Shown one piece after another: positions 1 to 8,294 of a DNA stretch of 64,000 nt; the stretch's first letter is position 1, and the number at the start of each line of letters is the position of its first letter. Below the pieces are notes generated by a model that was not told the origin of the DNA, made no database searches, and was given only the letters and a program-made list of their open reading frames with translations. Origin of the DNA: Paenibacillus foliorum. GTDB lineage: Bacteria; Bacillota; Bacilli; Paenibacillales; NBRC-103111. Both the position numbers and the translations under genes were made by a program. The stretch spans positions 62,001-126,000 of the forward strand of contig NZ_WHOD01000121.1 of assembly GCF_013141765.1 (NCBI RefSeq), read 5' to 3'.

Positions 1-14
1 TTTTTTCCGTTTAA

Positions 15-575
15 CTAAAAATAATCAGGCTGCTGCTCATCCTCAGCAATACTTTGCAGATCGGCGGCTGTGATGTTTATAATACGGTAGTTTTGCAGCT
101 GAGCCAGCCTTGAAGCCTGTTCCTTAATAAACTTCGGTGAGCCCTCCTGCTCCTCATCATATAAGAGGATCATCCCGTCGGAGTTGCGCAGCAGAAACTT
201 GTTTTTCTCTTTAAACTGCCAAGGCCCATCGTACTTGCTCTTGGACACACTGTTTACATAGTTGGCTTTTTGCAGCACAGCTTGGTAAATGCCTTTCTTC
301 TCATCACTCCACTTCTCCTCTTGCTCCAAGAAGGGAGTAATGACAGCCAATCTGAGGTGCTTATACGAATCCTCCAGCTGCAATTCCAGCACCGCTTCCG
401 CTGCCCACAGCTCCACCCCCCACTGTCCACTGACAATAACCCACTCCAAGCCTTCATCGATGAGGGCAATGATTTGCTTTTTGATAGCCTTCTTAATAAT
501 CTCAATTCCTTTGTGTTTCTGTGAAAATATCCCCAGCTCAGACGCCTTATATCCCATCACCAGAATTCTATTCAC
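15..575 (-). CDS. ypsA: YpsA family protein (SLOG/DUF1273)
   Basis: Seen: about 186 residues, with an N-terminal GYKASELGIF block, an ISGQ-like VSGQWGVELWAAEA segment and a C-terminal LLLYDEEQEGSPK segment. These are the hallmarks of Bacillus YpsA, a Rossmann-like SLOG protein implicated in cell division and stress in Bacillota; its biochemical activity is not settled. An ATG at 596 opens the same frame, but it has no ribosome site. A GTG at 575 is preceded by GAGGAG eight bases upstream, so I take the GTG as the start. The gene stands alone at the window edge, divergent from the next gene. Family assignment is secure; exact function is not. Confidence 0.9.
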   Translation of the reverse strand: MNRILVMGYKASELGIFSQKHKGIEIIKKAIKKQIIALIDEGLEWVIVSGQWGVELWAAEAVLELQLEDSYKHLRLAVITPFLEQEEKWSDEKKGIYQAVLQKANYVNSVSKSKYDGPWQFKEKNKFLLRNSDGMILLYDEEQEGSPKFIKEQASRLAQLQNYRIINITAADLQSIAEDEQQPDYF

Positions 576-665
576 ATGCTTAACTCCTCTATCCATTCAG
601 ATACAATCCATGCTATACTACCCATGAATTTATTATAGTCATTTTTATCAGACAGGAGAATAGCT

Positions 666-2024
666 GTGATTTACTCCATGATGAACGCATCCAGACCCAT
701 CCTCTTCACCATGCTGGTCATTGCTTTTGTATTAGAGACTTTTACCGGATGGAAATGGCTGCAAGCAGTTGAAGGAACGCTAGCCCTCCTTAGCTTGATC
801 GTCTCCCTGCACGCCGCAAGAAGAATGTTTCAAATTGTTGCGACTCTTTTTATCAGTGCCGGTATTGCATGTATCGTGTGGGCGGATATCCCACTCACTC
901 AAGTCCCTTTCTTAATGACATCCAACGTCATGCTGATCTCTTTGTTGTATATGCTGCCGTTCGTCAACCGCGTCATTCGAATCGGGGGCTATGACCGACA
1001 TTTGAGCAGATGGCTCAATGTACAGTCCGGTCACTTGGGGCATCTGTATGTACGTTCTTTGGCGGTCAGCTATTTGCTGAGCCTCTTTTTATTTTTTGCG
1101 GCGATTCCGCTGCTTCATCGAGTGCTAAGCAAGCATCTTCAAGGGCAGGATTCCCGTCTGACGAACCGCCTCATGAGCATGTCCATTCTTCGCGGGTTCG
1201 GAATCGTCTCCGTCTGGAGCCCCGTTGAACCCTTGGTTGCAACGGCCGTCTTGATCACCGGAGTATCTTACTTGTCCTTGCTGCCTTGGATGCTCGGGTT
1301 ATCAGCGATTCTATTTATTGCTGGGGGATTATGGGGCCTACAATTCCGTAAAATCCCGTTGAACCAAGAGACCGACGTAACACCATTAGCTCCCTCTTGG
1401 TCCAAAACAGGCGCATTCCTGCTGGCTCTTGTGCTGCTTATCGCATCGGCTTTTGCGCTGCAGGCTGGGCTGGGCATTTCATTTTTTGCGGCTATGACGT
1501 TCGCCTTGCTTCCCTTTTCCGTGTTATGGTCTATCATCTTAAGACGGTTTAGACGTTTTGTGTCTACCAGCCGCAAGCAGTGGAAGGACAGCGTGGATGG
1601 GCTGCGCCATTTGCTCGTATTGTTCTTGTCCTTCGGTTTTTTCAACAGTGCGGTTTCCAAAACTCATTTGTTTCAGTTGATGGAAGAACCGGTTCAAGCC
1701 ATGTCTCAGTGGCCTGTGGTACTGTTTGTGTTTATTTTTCTGGTCAGCTTGATTTTACCCATAATCGGTGTGCATCCTTTGGTGGTAATGAGTTTGTTCG
1801 GCTTCTTCTTGCAGCCCATCCTACAAGTGATGAACCCGCTCAGCATCGCCATCGTTCTTATTACATCCTGCTTAAGCTCTTCCTTCATGGGAACCTTCAA
1901 CACAACGGTTACAATTATGAGCGGTCTGCTGCAAGTTAATCCTTACCGGATTACATTATGGAACTTTACCTTTGGTGTTGTTTATGGAGCAATCGGCCTT
2001 GTCGCTGCTCTCTGCTTGCTATAA
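666..2024 (+). CDS. polytopic membrane protein, putative ion-transporter-type permease
   Basis: Seen: 452 residues with about eleven or twelve hydrophobic segments and almost no soluble domain. The start is GTG with AGGAG seven bases upstream. Two loops are notable: VWSPVEPLVATAV near residue 185 and GVHPLVV near residue 365, followed by a short F-N-T-T helix break. The same loop pattern (VWTPVAPIVG, GLHPAV, YNATAG) occurs in the 467-residue protein at 26508-27911, so the two are distant paralogues. Re-entrant loops of this sort are typical of the ion-transporter superfamily of anion and carboxylate carriers, but that placement is inference. No neighbour suggests a substrate; the gene is monocistronic. 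Confidence 0.6.
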   Translation: MIYSMMNASRPILFTMLVIAFVLETFTGWKWLQAVEGTLALLSLIVSLHAARRMFQIVATLFISAGIACIVWADIPLTQVPFLMTSNVMLISLLYMLPFVNRVIRIGGYDRHLSRWLNVQSGHLGHLYVRSLAVSYLLSLFLFFAAIPLLHRVLSKHLQGQDSRLTNRLMSMSILRGFGIVSVWSPVEPLVATAVLITGVSYLSLLPWMLGLSAILFIAGGLWGLQFRKIPLNQETDVTPLAPSWSKTGAFLLALVLLIASAFALQAGLGISFFAAMTFALLPFSVLWSIILRRFRRFVSTSRKQWKDSVDGLRHLLVLFLSFGFFNSAVSKTHLFQLMEEPVQAMSQWPVVLFVFIFLVSLILPIIGVHPLVVMSLFGFFLQPILQVMNPLSIAIVLITSCLSSSFMGTFNTTVTIMSGLLQVNPYRITLWNFTFGVVYGAIGLVAALCLL

Positions 2025-2262
2025 GTGAAGTGAAGGGAGCGACGGTGCCGAACCAATAATCGTTGCTGATGAAAAAGTTAGGTAGCCCTAACTTAAATAA
2101 GGGTAAGCTTCGTTCTCCCCAAATTGTTCATTCAAAAAGTCCATCCAGAATGTTCACCCCAGAATCAATTCTTATATGTTAGGAAACCTACATACGATAC
2201 GGTATCCATGGTGTACACGTTTTTTGGGGGATGGATGTTGTTGGCCGAAGCAAGTGCCTACC

Positions 2263-2502
2263 CCAAAAGCATGTATTTATACAGCCTTTGGCCGTTTTAT
2301 CAGCAGTCTTCGTGAATTCGTGCAATTGTGCATCTCTTTTTTCATTCTTAGCTGAAATCGGGCCCGTTTGCATGGACATTGCTGTACTTTCGCAGTTCTT
2401 TCCTCTCTACAGCAAATTTCGGTAGAAAATAACTGCATGTTTGCAGGATTTTGTGCAGGCTGATTAATTCGGGAGAGGGTCAAGCACTGATTTTGAGGTT
2501 TA
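2263..2502 (+). repeat. long intergenic repeat, copy A
   Basis: Seen: about 240 bases that align, without large gaps, to the reverse complement of 55913-56149; I judge roughly three quarters of positions identical. Shared blocks include AGTCTTCGTGAATTC, TTCTTAGCTGAAATC, TAGAAAATAACTGCATG, GCAGGATTTTGTGCAGGCT and GATTTTGAGGTT. Both copies keep a stem TTGCTGT/ACAGCAA around a 25-30 base loop and a small CTGCA/TGCAG hairpin. There is no coding potential and no terminal inverted repeat or target duplication that I can see. It is probably a structured interspersed repeat of this lineage. Confidence 0.75.
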
Positions 2503-2621
2503 GCTGGAAAAGTTGGGGAATGATCCTTCTAATGAAGCGAATTTGGGACATTTCATACCAAAGGAGAAGATTAGCTTAAGGTTCAATCCAGTTAGATTGA
2601 TCTAAATCCTATTTCTCAAAA

Positions 2622-2662
2622 AAAAGACCTAGAGTATGCACAATGCATACTTTAGGTCTTTT
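2622..2662 (-). terminator. bidirectional intrinsic terminator
   Basis: Stem AAAAGACCTA-G-AGTATGC pairs with GCATACT-T-TAGGTCTTTT across a five-base loop, with A and T tracts on both sides. It lies just downstream of the CDGSH-like gene on the minus strand. Confidence 0.85.
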
Positions 2663-2688
2663 CGTTATTTCATATAGAAGCTTAGAAA

Positions 2689-2766
2689 CTACTTATCTTT
2701 CTTAGCGTGTGAACCGTCACAGTTACCTTCTGCATTCTTAGTGTTACCACAGGCACATTGTCCCAT
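2689..2766 (-). CDS. 25-residue CDGSH-like iron-sulfur microprotein
   Basis: Seen: an ATG at 2766 with AAGGAGG eight bases upstream opens a 25-codon frame that begins MGQCACGNT and ends CDGSHAKKDK. The residues C4, C6, C17 and H21 reproduce the C-x-C...CDGSH ligand set of CDGSH proteins, which bind a 2Fe-2S cluster through three Cys and one His. The second-to-third Cys gap is ten residues, slightly longer than the usual nine, and the typical Pro is missing. It is far shorter than known CDGSH domains (about 40 residues or more), so cluster binding may need dimerisation. A promoter, Fur-like box and terminator frame it as its own unit. Coding status is well supported; cluster binding is inference. 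Confidence 0.75.
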   Translation of the reverse strand: MGQCACGNTKNAEGNCDGSHAKKDK

Positions 2767-2800
2767 CGTGTTCGCCTCCTTAGTTAAATTCGATAAGCCT

Positions 2801-2829
2801 ATTGTACAACACTCACTTACATAAGTAAA
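2801..2829 (-). promoter_or_regulatory. sigma-A-type promoter of the CDGSH-like gene
   Basis: On the minus strand a TTTACT -35 box (2824-2829) and TACAAT -10 box (2801-2806) are separated by 17 bases. The start codon is about 35 bases below the -10 box. Confidence 0.5.
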
Positions 2830-2853
2830 GTGGTTTACTAATAATAAGTAAAT

Positions 2854-2872
2854 GACAATGATTATCTTTCTC
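2854..2872 (-). promoter_or_regulatory. Fur-like box
   Basis: The plus-strand 19-mer GACAATGATTATCTTTCTC matches the classical Fur box GATAATGATTATCATTATC at 16 of 19 positions. It lies between the isomerase stop codon and the CDGSH-like gene, 25 bases upstream of the predicted -35 box, so iron control of the microprotein is likely but not shown. Confidence 0.55.
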
Positions 2873-2887
2873 AAGCCATTGCTTAGC

Positions 2888-3715
2888 TTACAAATAGGGC
2901 TGAACGATTGCGCGGATTCGCTCCAATCCTTCCCACATGTCGCCTGGTCCGTCATAAATAAGCACAACCGCACCCTTATAATCGGCCGCCTTCAAAGTAT
3001 CCAGACAGCTCACAAATTCCGTTTCATCCGGAATCCCATTCTCATCATACTGTGCCTTAGCATGAACCGATACACTGTAGGGTAACGTCATGGCAAACTC
3101 TTCGTACTTAGACGGCAGCTTAAAATTACCGAAATCGGTAATGAGCCCAACTTGAGCACCTGCTTGCTCAACAATCTTAAGGCAGCTCTCAGCTGTAGAG
3201 GTGAGTGCCCGGAAATTTTCAGTAATAACACGCACTCCCTGTGTGGATGCATAATCAGCAAGCTCCGACAAAGCTTCGGCTGACCTGCGAATCGCCTCTT
3301 CATCTGCTGGTTGGGCATCACCCGCAATGACTCGGATTTGCTTAGCGCCCGCTGCAGCTGCAATATCGATCCAGCTCCGGATCAGATTAAAATCCGCCTC
3401 ACGTCGAATGACATCCACTGCAGTCAGATCACCATAATCCAGCAGTAAAGTGTCAAAGGAAATGCCTGCAGCTGAGAATGCTTCCCTCAATTGCGCCAAA
3501 TATGCAGCTTCCTTGGATGGGAAATGAAAGTGGCATACCTCTATGGCCTTGTAACCACGCCTCGCAGCTTCAACAGGCAGCTCCAACAACGTCAGAGCCT
3601 CCGGCTGCTCTTGTATACGAGTTGTGTGTGCGAGCGAATTGGCATCCCATTCCGTCCAGCGAAGCGGGCCCAATAGACGATGCAAGCTCCAAGTGCTAAT
3701 GGATAAATAAGACAT
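2888..3715 (-). CDS. sugar phosphate isomerase/epimerase-like TIM-barrel protein
   Basis: Seen: 275 residues starting MSYLSISTWSLHR, with the segments GYKAIEVCHFHFP, RVIAGDA, GVRVITENF, GLITDFGNF and SVHAKAQYDENG at the strand ends expected for the xylose-isomerase-like (AP endonuclease 2) TIM barrel. Glu and His residues at these ends would bind a divalent metal in enzymes of this fold, which isomerise or epimerise sugars or inositols. Nothing around it identifies the substrate. It is monocistronic and followed by the Fur-like box and the CDGSH-like gene. Confidence 0.8.
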   Translation of the reverse strand: MSYLSISTWSLHRLLGPLRWTEWDANSLAHTTRIQEQPEALTLLELPVEAARRGYKAIEVCHFHFPSKEAAYLAQLREAFSAAGISFDTLLLDYGDLTAVDVIRREADFNLIRSWIDIAAAAGAKQIRVIAGDAQPADEEAIRRSAEALSELADYASTQGVRVITENFRALTSTAESCLKIVEQAGAQVGLITDFGNFKLPSKYEEFAMTLPYSVSVHAKAQYDENGIPDETEFVSCLDTLKAADYKGAVVLIYDGPGDMWEGLERIRAIVQPYL

Positions 3716-4018
3716 CGGTCATATCCTCCTAATGAATAGATTTTACCATACTTCTCATTTGTACAACATTATTCTAAAACGCTTTCATCATACCATAGCC
3801 TGTTGTAAAGTTGCGACTGCATACTTGGGTAAACATGCCTTAATTCTTTTTGCGATACAATCACAGTCCTCATTTGCTTAGAGAAAATCCATTGTAAATG
3901 ATGCCATTCTTCAATGTCTAGAATCCAAATGAAGAAGCCCCTCGCTTCCACTGCAGCAGCAGAAATGAGAGACTTCATTAAGCAATAGATGAATAATCAC
4001 AAGTAGCATAAGGGTGGA
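3716..4018. other. 303-base stretch without a supported gene
   Basis: A 69-codon open frame exists on the minus strand at 3769-3978. It has no ribosome site and no family I recognise, so I do not call it. Otherwise this holds only the isomerase leader on the left. Confidence 0.5.
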
Positions 4019-5446
4019 TCATTTCTCCAATTGTTGCAGCTTATTACGTACAGCCTCCAAGCTCGGATTACGTTCCAGCAGCTGACACAATATCGCTAGA
4101 GCCTCTTGTTTTTTTCCTGAGATCATAGCTATATCTGCAATGGCTACATCGGTTTTCCACTGTGGGATTTGCGTATCCGCTGGAGTGGAGCCACGATAGG
4201 TTTGAAACTGCTCCTTAATACTGCGCAGTGATTTCTCGGAACTTTGAAGCAAACGAACCGCCTGTCTCATCTGAATTTGTGCTAAATAGTAGATCGCATC
4301 CGGAAAATTCGGCACTTTTTCAAGAGCACGCCTGCAAGCCTGTTCCGCCAAGTCCAATTCTTTTCGAGACATATAGATCTTCACGAGAAACATTTGGATA
4401 TCCAGAGTACGTCCAAACCGTGGATAATCAGCAGCCTTCGATTCAGCAGCCAGGAACAGCTCTATAGCCTTCTCTACATCCCCGTACGCCATACTTTCCC
4501 TGCCATAGTAGAGCAGCCAGCCCGGATTATCCGGTTCTTCGGCAACCATTTGCTCAAGCAGCCTAAGGTTTCGTTCAAGCTTTCTTTCATCTTTTACAAT
4601 GGAGGGCTCATAACCGTCGTGTAGCAGCCGTATTCGCACCGATTGACGATATGAATCTCCCTCAAACACTCCTTGACCGTCGAGAACAATCTGTTCATGG
4701 ACACGTCCACGGTAAACCAGGCCGCGTTTTGTCGGAAACATCCGAGTTTGGGTGAACTCATCCGAAGTAGTTCCGCCCATCTGATTGACCTGCCAGATTA
4801 ACAGCACAGGCGGAATCGCAAGCTCGTCGAATATACCTGCTATATCACGAACTGCATGCTTATCCTCAGCAACAAGATACTCATCCGAATCTACCCACAG
4901 CACCCAGTCGCTTTCCACATGCTCAAGTCCACGATTCCTCTTATCAGCAAAATCCTCACGCCACTCTACGTTAACAAGCTTAACTTGTGGGAACCGATTC
5001 ACGATCTCAACGGTACGATCCGTCGAATTTGAGTCTATCACTACGATCTCATCCACAGCACCGATCAGTTGGGTCAAACAGCGTTCTATGGATCGTTCAT
5101 TATTGTAGACCAAGATAGCCGCGGCAACCGTCACCTTTTTGACCTCAAGCAGCTCATGGATAGATGCCCTCTCAGGACCATCAGGCACATCCCTCACCGC
5201 TTTACTAACAGCGTGTACCCAGCCCGATTGCGGGTCCAGCATCCACGCTCGGTCGAACACCCGCCGCGCTGCTTTACCATAGCCTTGATGCATCAAGGCT
5301 TCACCAAGGTATACCCAGGCTTGGGCTAGGAAACGGTTGTTCCGCAGCACTTCGACGGACAGGGTCTCCGCCTCTTTGTAGCGTTTGGTTTTCAATGCGT
5401 CTATGATCGGTTGCAGTGTATCGATTGGCATTTGCAATGGTTTCAC
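4019..5446 (-). CDS. family 2 glycosyltransferase flanked by TPR repeats
   Basis: Seen: 475 residues with a GTG start and AAGGA five bases upstream. Residues 1-80 form TPR-like helices. Residues about 105-230 are a GT-A fold: AAAILVYNNE, then VVIDSNSTDRT and the metal/nucleotide-binding D-S-D at 186-188 in WVDSDEY. From about 280 on, further TPR repeats run to the C terminus (for example GWLLYYGRESMAYGDVEKAI). This SunS-like arrangement is common in Bacillota and transfers sugar from a nucleotide donor to a protein or glycan. No signal peptide or membrane helix, so cytoplasmic. Acceptor unknown. Confidence 0.85.
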   Translation of the reverse strand: MKPLQMPIDTLQPIIDALKTKRYKEAETLSVEVLRNNRFLAQAWVYLGEALMHQGYGKAARRVFDRAWMLDPQSGWVHAVSKAVRDVPDGPERASIHELLEVKKVTVAAAILVYNNERSIERCLTQLIGAVDEIVVIDSNSTDRTVEIVNRFPQVKLVNVEWREDFADKRNRGLEHVESDWVLWVDSDEYLVAEDKHAVRDIAGIFDELAIPPVLLIWQVNQMGGTTSDEFTQTRMFPTKRGLVYRGRVHEQIVLDGQGVFEGDSYRQSVRIRLLHDGYEPSIVKDERKLERNLRLLEQMVAEEPDNPGWLLYYGRESMAYGDVEKAIELFLAAESKAADYPRFGRTLDIQMFLVKIYMSRKELDLAEQACRRALEKVPNFPDAIYYLAQIQMRQAVRLLQSSEKSLRSIKEQFQTYRGSTPADTQIPQWKTDVAIADIAMISGKKQEALAILCQLLERNPSLEAVRNKLQQLEK

Positions 5447-5473
5447 CTATTTCCTTAAGTATCCTTATTGCGT

Positions 5474-5503
5474 GAAGAAAGAAAGGCCAACTTGGGGTTG
5501 GCC
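5474..5503 (-). terminator. intrinsic terminator after the secreted repeat protein
   Basis: Stem GGCCAAC/GTTGGCC with a five-base loop is followed on the minus strand by TTTCTTTCTTC. It ends transcription from the 853-residue gene. Confidence 0.8.
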
Positions 5504-5531
5504 CTCTTCGGTGGTATTTGAAAAAAATGCT

Positions 5532-8093
5532 TTAAAGCGAATCGCTGTCATTGTAGAAGTTAAATACGATATGTTTAGTTTCCTCAACTTCACCATCCGA
5601 TCTTTTTACGGTTATCGTAGTTGTACCTGATAAGTAGGAACTCTCTTTTCTATTTAAAAGAATATTGTTTGAAATAAGTGAATACGAGTTGAACAAATCT
5701 GAATAGGAGCCATCTGTTGTGATTGTGTAACTTGTTAATGATGTAGATGTAGTGAATATGCTAGTGAGATCTAAAAAATAGGAAGCTAGAGCAGACTTAC
5801 TTTCTTCCTCATAAACATAATCATCAGGATCATAAACCTTAACCATAAAGGTATCTGATACCGTACCATCATAAGCATCCTTAGCCGTTACCTTTATCGT
5901 AGCTTCTCCTGGTTCTAAACCATTAATTCTATAATCTATTTCTTCGTATCCAGGTTCGCCTATACTTACAACCGTACTATCACTCGATAAAACCTGGATA
6001 CTATATTCCAACATATCTTCGTTAGGATCGAAAAAATAATCGTTACTAGGATTGAAAAGCAAGCTGCCGTTGGATTTTAAAATTCTGAGCTCAAATGGAA
6101 TATTCCCCGTCGGAGCGTCATTAACCACCACATCAAAAGTTCCACTCGATATCCCGCCATGCGGGGCGTCAATAGCTGTAACCGTTACAGTTGTTGTCCC
6201 ATGTCCCACAGCTGCCAAACTCAATATTCCACTGCTCAGTGATGCAAGCACAACACCGCTAGTACCCAAAGCAACGGATGTGATTGTCATACTATCTCCA
6301 TCTGCGTCATTGAAGTAATCACTTGCCAAGACTTGCGTCGATTGTGATGACTTTAAATGCAAGGTCTGAGGTGTTAAGGTGAAGACCGGGTCATTGTTCA
6401 GTACATTCGTAATAAAGGTGTCCGTTACAATGCTGCCATAGGTGTCTGTTGCTCGAATAGTGACTACATTGGTGCCGATAGGCAGTCCACCTATACTAGC
6501 ATAAGTATTTCCACAACTAAGCTGTGTTGTTAATGCTAAGGCGCCTCCCAAGTCCGATTCAGCGGAGTAACTTAGCTTATCCCCATCCCCATCCATAAAT
6601 CGGGAGGATACATTAACACTTACAGAACTGTTATGATTAATATTTTTCGGAGGAATAGCATTGTTAATCAAAGTCGGCACTCTATTCAGAGTCAGATTAA
6701 AGCTCGCTTGTGTCACGCTATGACCATCATTAGCGCTCACTGTAACAGGAGTAATTCCATGACTTGTCGGAGTTGGGAATAGAGTTAGATTTTCCGATGC
6801 TACTTCGGCGGTTGCCATATCTAAATTGCCAACGAGTGCACTATAAGTCAATGTATCATTATCTTGATCCGTAAATGCTTCCGCCAAATTAATCGTGACA
6901 GGACCATTATCCGGGCTGGCCATCATATCTACTAAACTTCCAGCAGCATACACCGGAGCATGATTAACAGGCGACTCGCTCGCGACCGATACTAAAAAGC
7001 TTCCCTGCGCCGAGCCGCCTTTGCCATCATAAGCAGATGCCGTCACTGTCGAGGTGCCCACTGCCGCACCATAAATCTTCAATAGCCCTTGGGTTTGTTC
7101 TACTTGAATGAGATTGAGGGAGGAAGAGCTGATTTGAACCGGATTAAATTGAAGAGCATCCCCGTCATCATCCGTAAATCCAGCATGCAAATCAACGGTT
7201 GCATAGGTTCCCTTCGTTACGGTTACCCCTGGTATATCATTCCATTTCGGAGCATGGTTAGCCACATAAGTCGCATCTACCACGGATAGTGGATACGAGT
7301 TACTCGCTTTACCCCCGAATCCGTCATTCACAGATACATTCAAATTCAGTGATCCATGCTGAAGACCTGTAACAGTAATACGGTTGCCAGATAACGCAGA
7401 TGATACATTTCCTGTTGTACTAAGGCTAAACGTTTCAATAGTAAGGGCATTGTTGTCCATATCATCGAACAATTGGTCAGGACTAATGGTTATGGATTCA
7501 TTTTTATTAACTGATAAGGATGTACCCTTCGATTTTGGCGGGGTATTGGGAGTAAAGGAAGTCTGCGGAGTTATAAAATGAAGGATTTGATTCAAGCTTG
7601 TCCGGTCAACCGAATGACTGCTTGCATAAGCTGCAATCTCACCAATATCTATATGGTTATCATTGTCCCGGTCCATCGTATCCGGTATAACCGATACATC
7701 GAATGTATCAGTTACTGTTCGCAAATCGGCTGCCGCACCCGTTATACTTACTGTTGCTGTTCCAATCCTATCACTGCTTAGAATAAGTAGATTACCACTA
7801 ACCGAGGCACTGAAGCCCTGCAGATTGCTGACTGAGGATGAATAATTGGTTGCCCCATCAAAATACTGGCTTAAATCCAGTGTCAGTGGTTTTCCAACTC
7901 CTGCCTTAATATCGGGCAGCGGGCTTTTGACAAAAGGCGTCATAAGAGGCGCTACCGGAGCAGATATAGCATGTACATAAGTAGTCGCGGAAGGAAGCAC
8001 ATAAAACACAGGATTCATCACCAAGGATGCCGTTAATATCTTTGCTAATTGCTTACCGGAATTTCGTTTGCCGGTGTTTTTTTTCCTTTTCAT
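5532..8093 (-). CDS. large secreted protein with EF-hand and cadherin/Ig-like repeats
   Basis: Seen: 853 residues beginning with a Lys/Arg-rich stretch and a hydrophobic helix (about 16-42), a signal peptide. Residues 141-152 form a textbook EF-hand loop (D141, D143, D145, E152). The rest is a series of about seven repeats of roughly 95 residues with signatures such as FTDDDGDALQF, FTDQDNDTLTY, FMDGDGDKLSY and FNDADGDSMTI, the calcium-binding motif of bacterial cadherin-like and Ig-like modules. There is no SLH, LPXTG or LysM anchor, so it is probably released or held by binding. Adhesion or matrix function is inference. Confidence 0.8.
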   Translation of the reverse strand: MKRKKNTGKRNSGKQLAKILTASLVMNPVFYVLPSATTYVHAISAPVAPLMTPFVKSPLPDIKAGVGKPLTLDLSQYFDGATNYSSSVSNLQGFSASVSGNLLILSSDRIGTATVSITGAAADLRTVTDTFDVSVIPDTMDRDNDNHIDIGEIAAYASSHSVDRTSLNQILHFITPQTSFTPNTPPKSKGTSLSVNKNESITISPDQLFDDMDNNALTIETFSLSTTGNVSSALSGNRITVTGLQHGSLNLNVSVNDGFGGKASNSYPLSVVDATYVANHAPKWNDIPGVTVTKGTYATVDLHAGFTDDDGDALQFNPVQISSSSLNLIQVEQTQGLLKIYGAAVGTSTVTASAYDGKGGSAQGSFLVSVASESPVNHAPVYAAGSLVDMMASPDNGPVTINLAEAFTDQDNDTLTYSALVGNLDMATAEVASENLTLFPTPTSHGITPVTVSANDGHSVTQASFNLTLNRVPTLINNAIPPKNINHNSSVSVNVSSRFMDGDGDKLSYSAESDLGGALALTTQLSCGNTYASIGGLPIGTNVVTIRATDTYGSIVTDTFITNVLNNDPVFTLTPQTLHLKSSQSTQVLASDYFNDADGDSMTITSVALGTSGVVLASLSSGILSLAAVGHGTTTVTVTAIDAPHGGISSGTFDVVVNDAPTGNIPFELRILKSNGSLLFNPSNDYFFDPNEDMLEYSIQVLSSDSTVVSIGEPGYEEIDYRINGLEPGEATIKVTAKDAYDGTVSDTFMVKVYDPDDYVYEEESKSALASYFLDLTSIFTTSTSLTSYTITTDGSYSDLFNSYSLISNNILLNRKESSYLSGTTTITVKRSDGEVEETKHIVFNFYNDSDSL

Positions 8094-8246
8094 AAACTCA
8101 ATTCCCCTTTGGATAAATCAATTATTCCGATCAAATCTATAACCTTAGTCTATCATAATTTCTACCAAAAAAGTGTGTGATTTTACACGTATTCATATTT
8201 TTAAACAAAAATCGACATAGGATAGTTGTTATCCATAAAACAACAA

Positions 8247-8271
8247 AAAACCCTTATTCGCTAAGGGTTTT
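8247..8271 (-). terminator. intrinsic terminator after malic enzyme
   Basis: Stem AAAACCCTTA/TAAGGGTTTT with a five-base loop, followed by a T-rich run on the minus strand. Confidence 0.85.
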
Positions 8272-8294
8272 CATTGTCCACGATTGATTTTACT

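Larger units (their letters stand above)
2025..2688. other. 664-base gene-free stretch
   Basis: I see no convincing gene here; short open frames around 2124-2483 lack ribosome sites and lie on both strands of a repeat. It contains a perfect 8-bp-stem hairpin at 2075-2094 (AAGTTAGG/CCTAACTT, followed by T residues only on the minus strand), copy A of a long intergenic repeat (2263-2502) and a strong bidirectional terminator (2622-2662). Confidence 0.7.

Noticed and set aside
2124..2483. Several short open frames on both strands
   Set aside because: They lie in the intergenic repeat copy A, lack ribosome sites, and are not preserved as frames in copy B.
3769..3978. 69-codon minus-strand open frame
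   Set aside because: No ribosome site at any start, no recognised family, and high Trp/Ile content of uncertain meaning; not enough to call a gene.
7089..7289. Short plus-strand frames within the large secreted repeat gene
   Set aside because: Antisense shadows of a well-supported gene, without ribosome sites or family resemblance.
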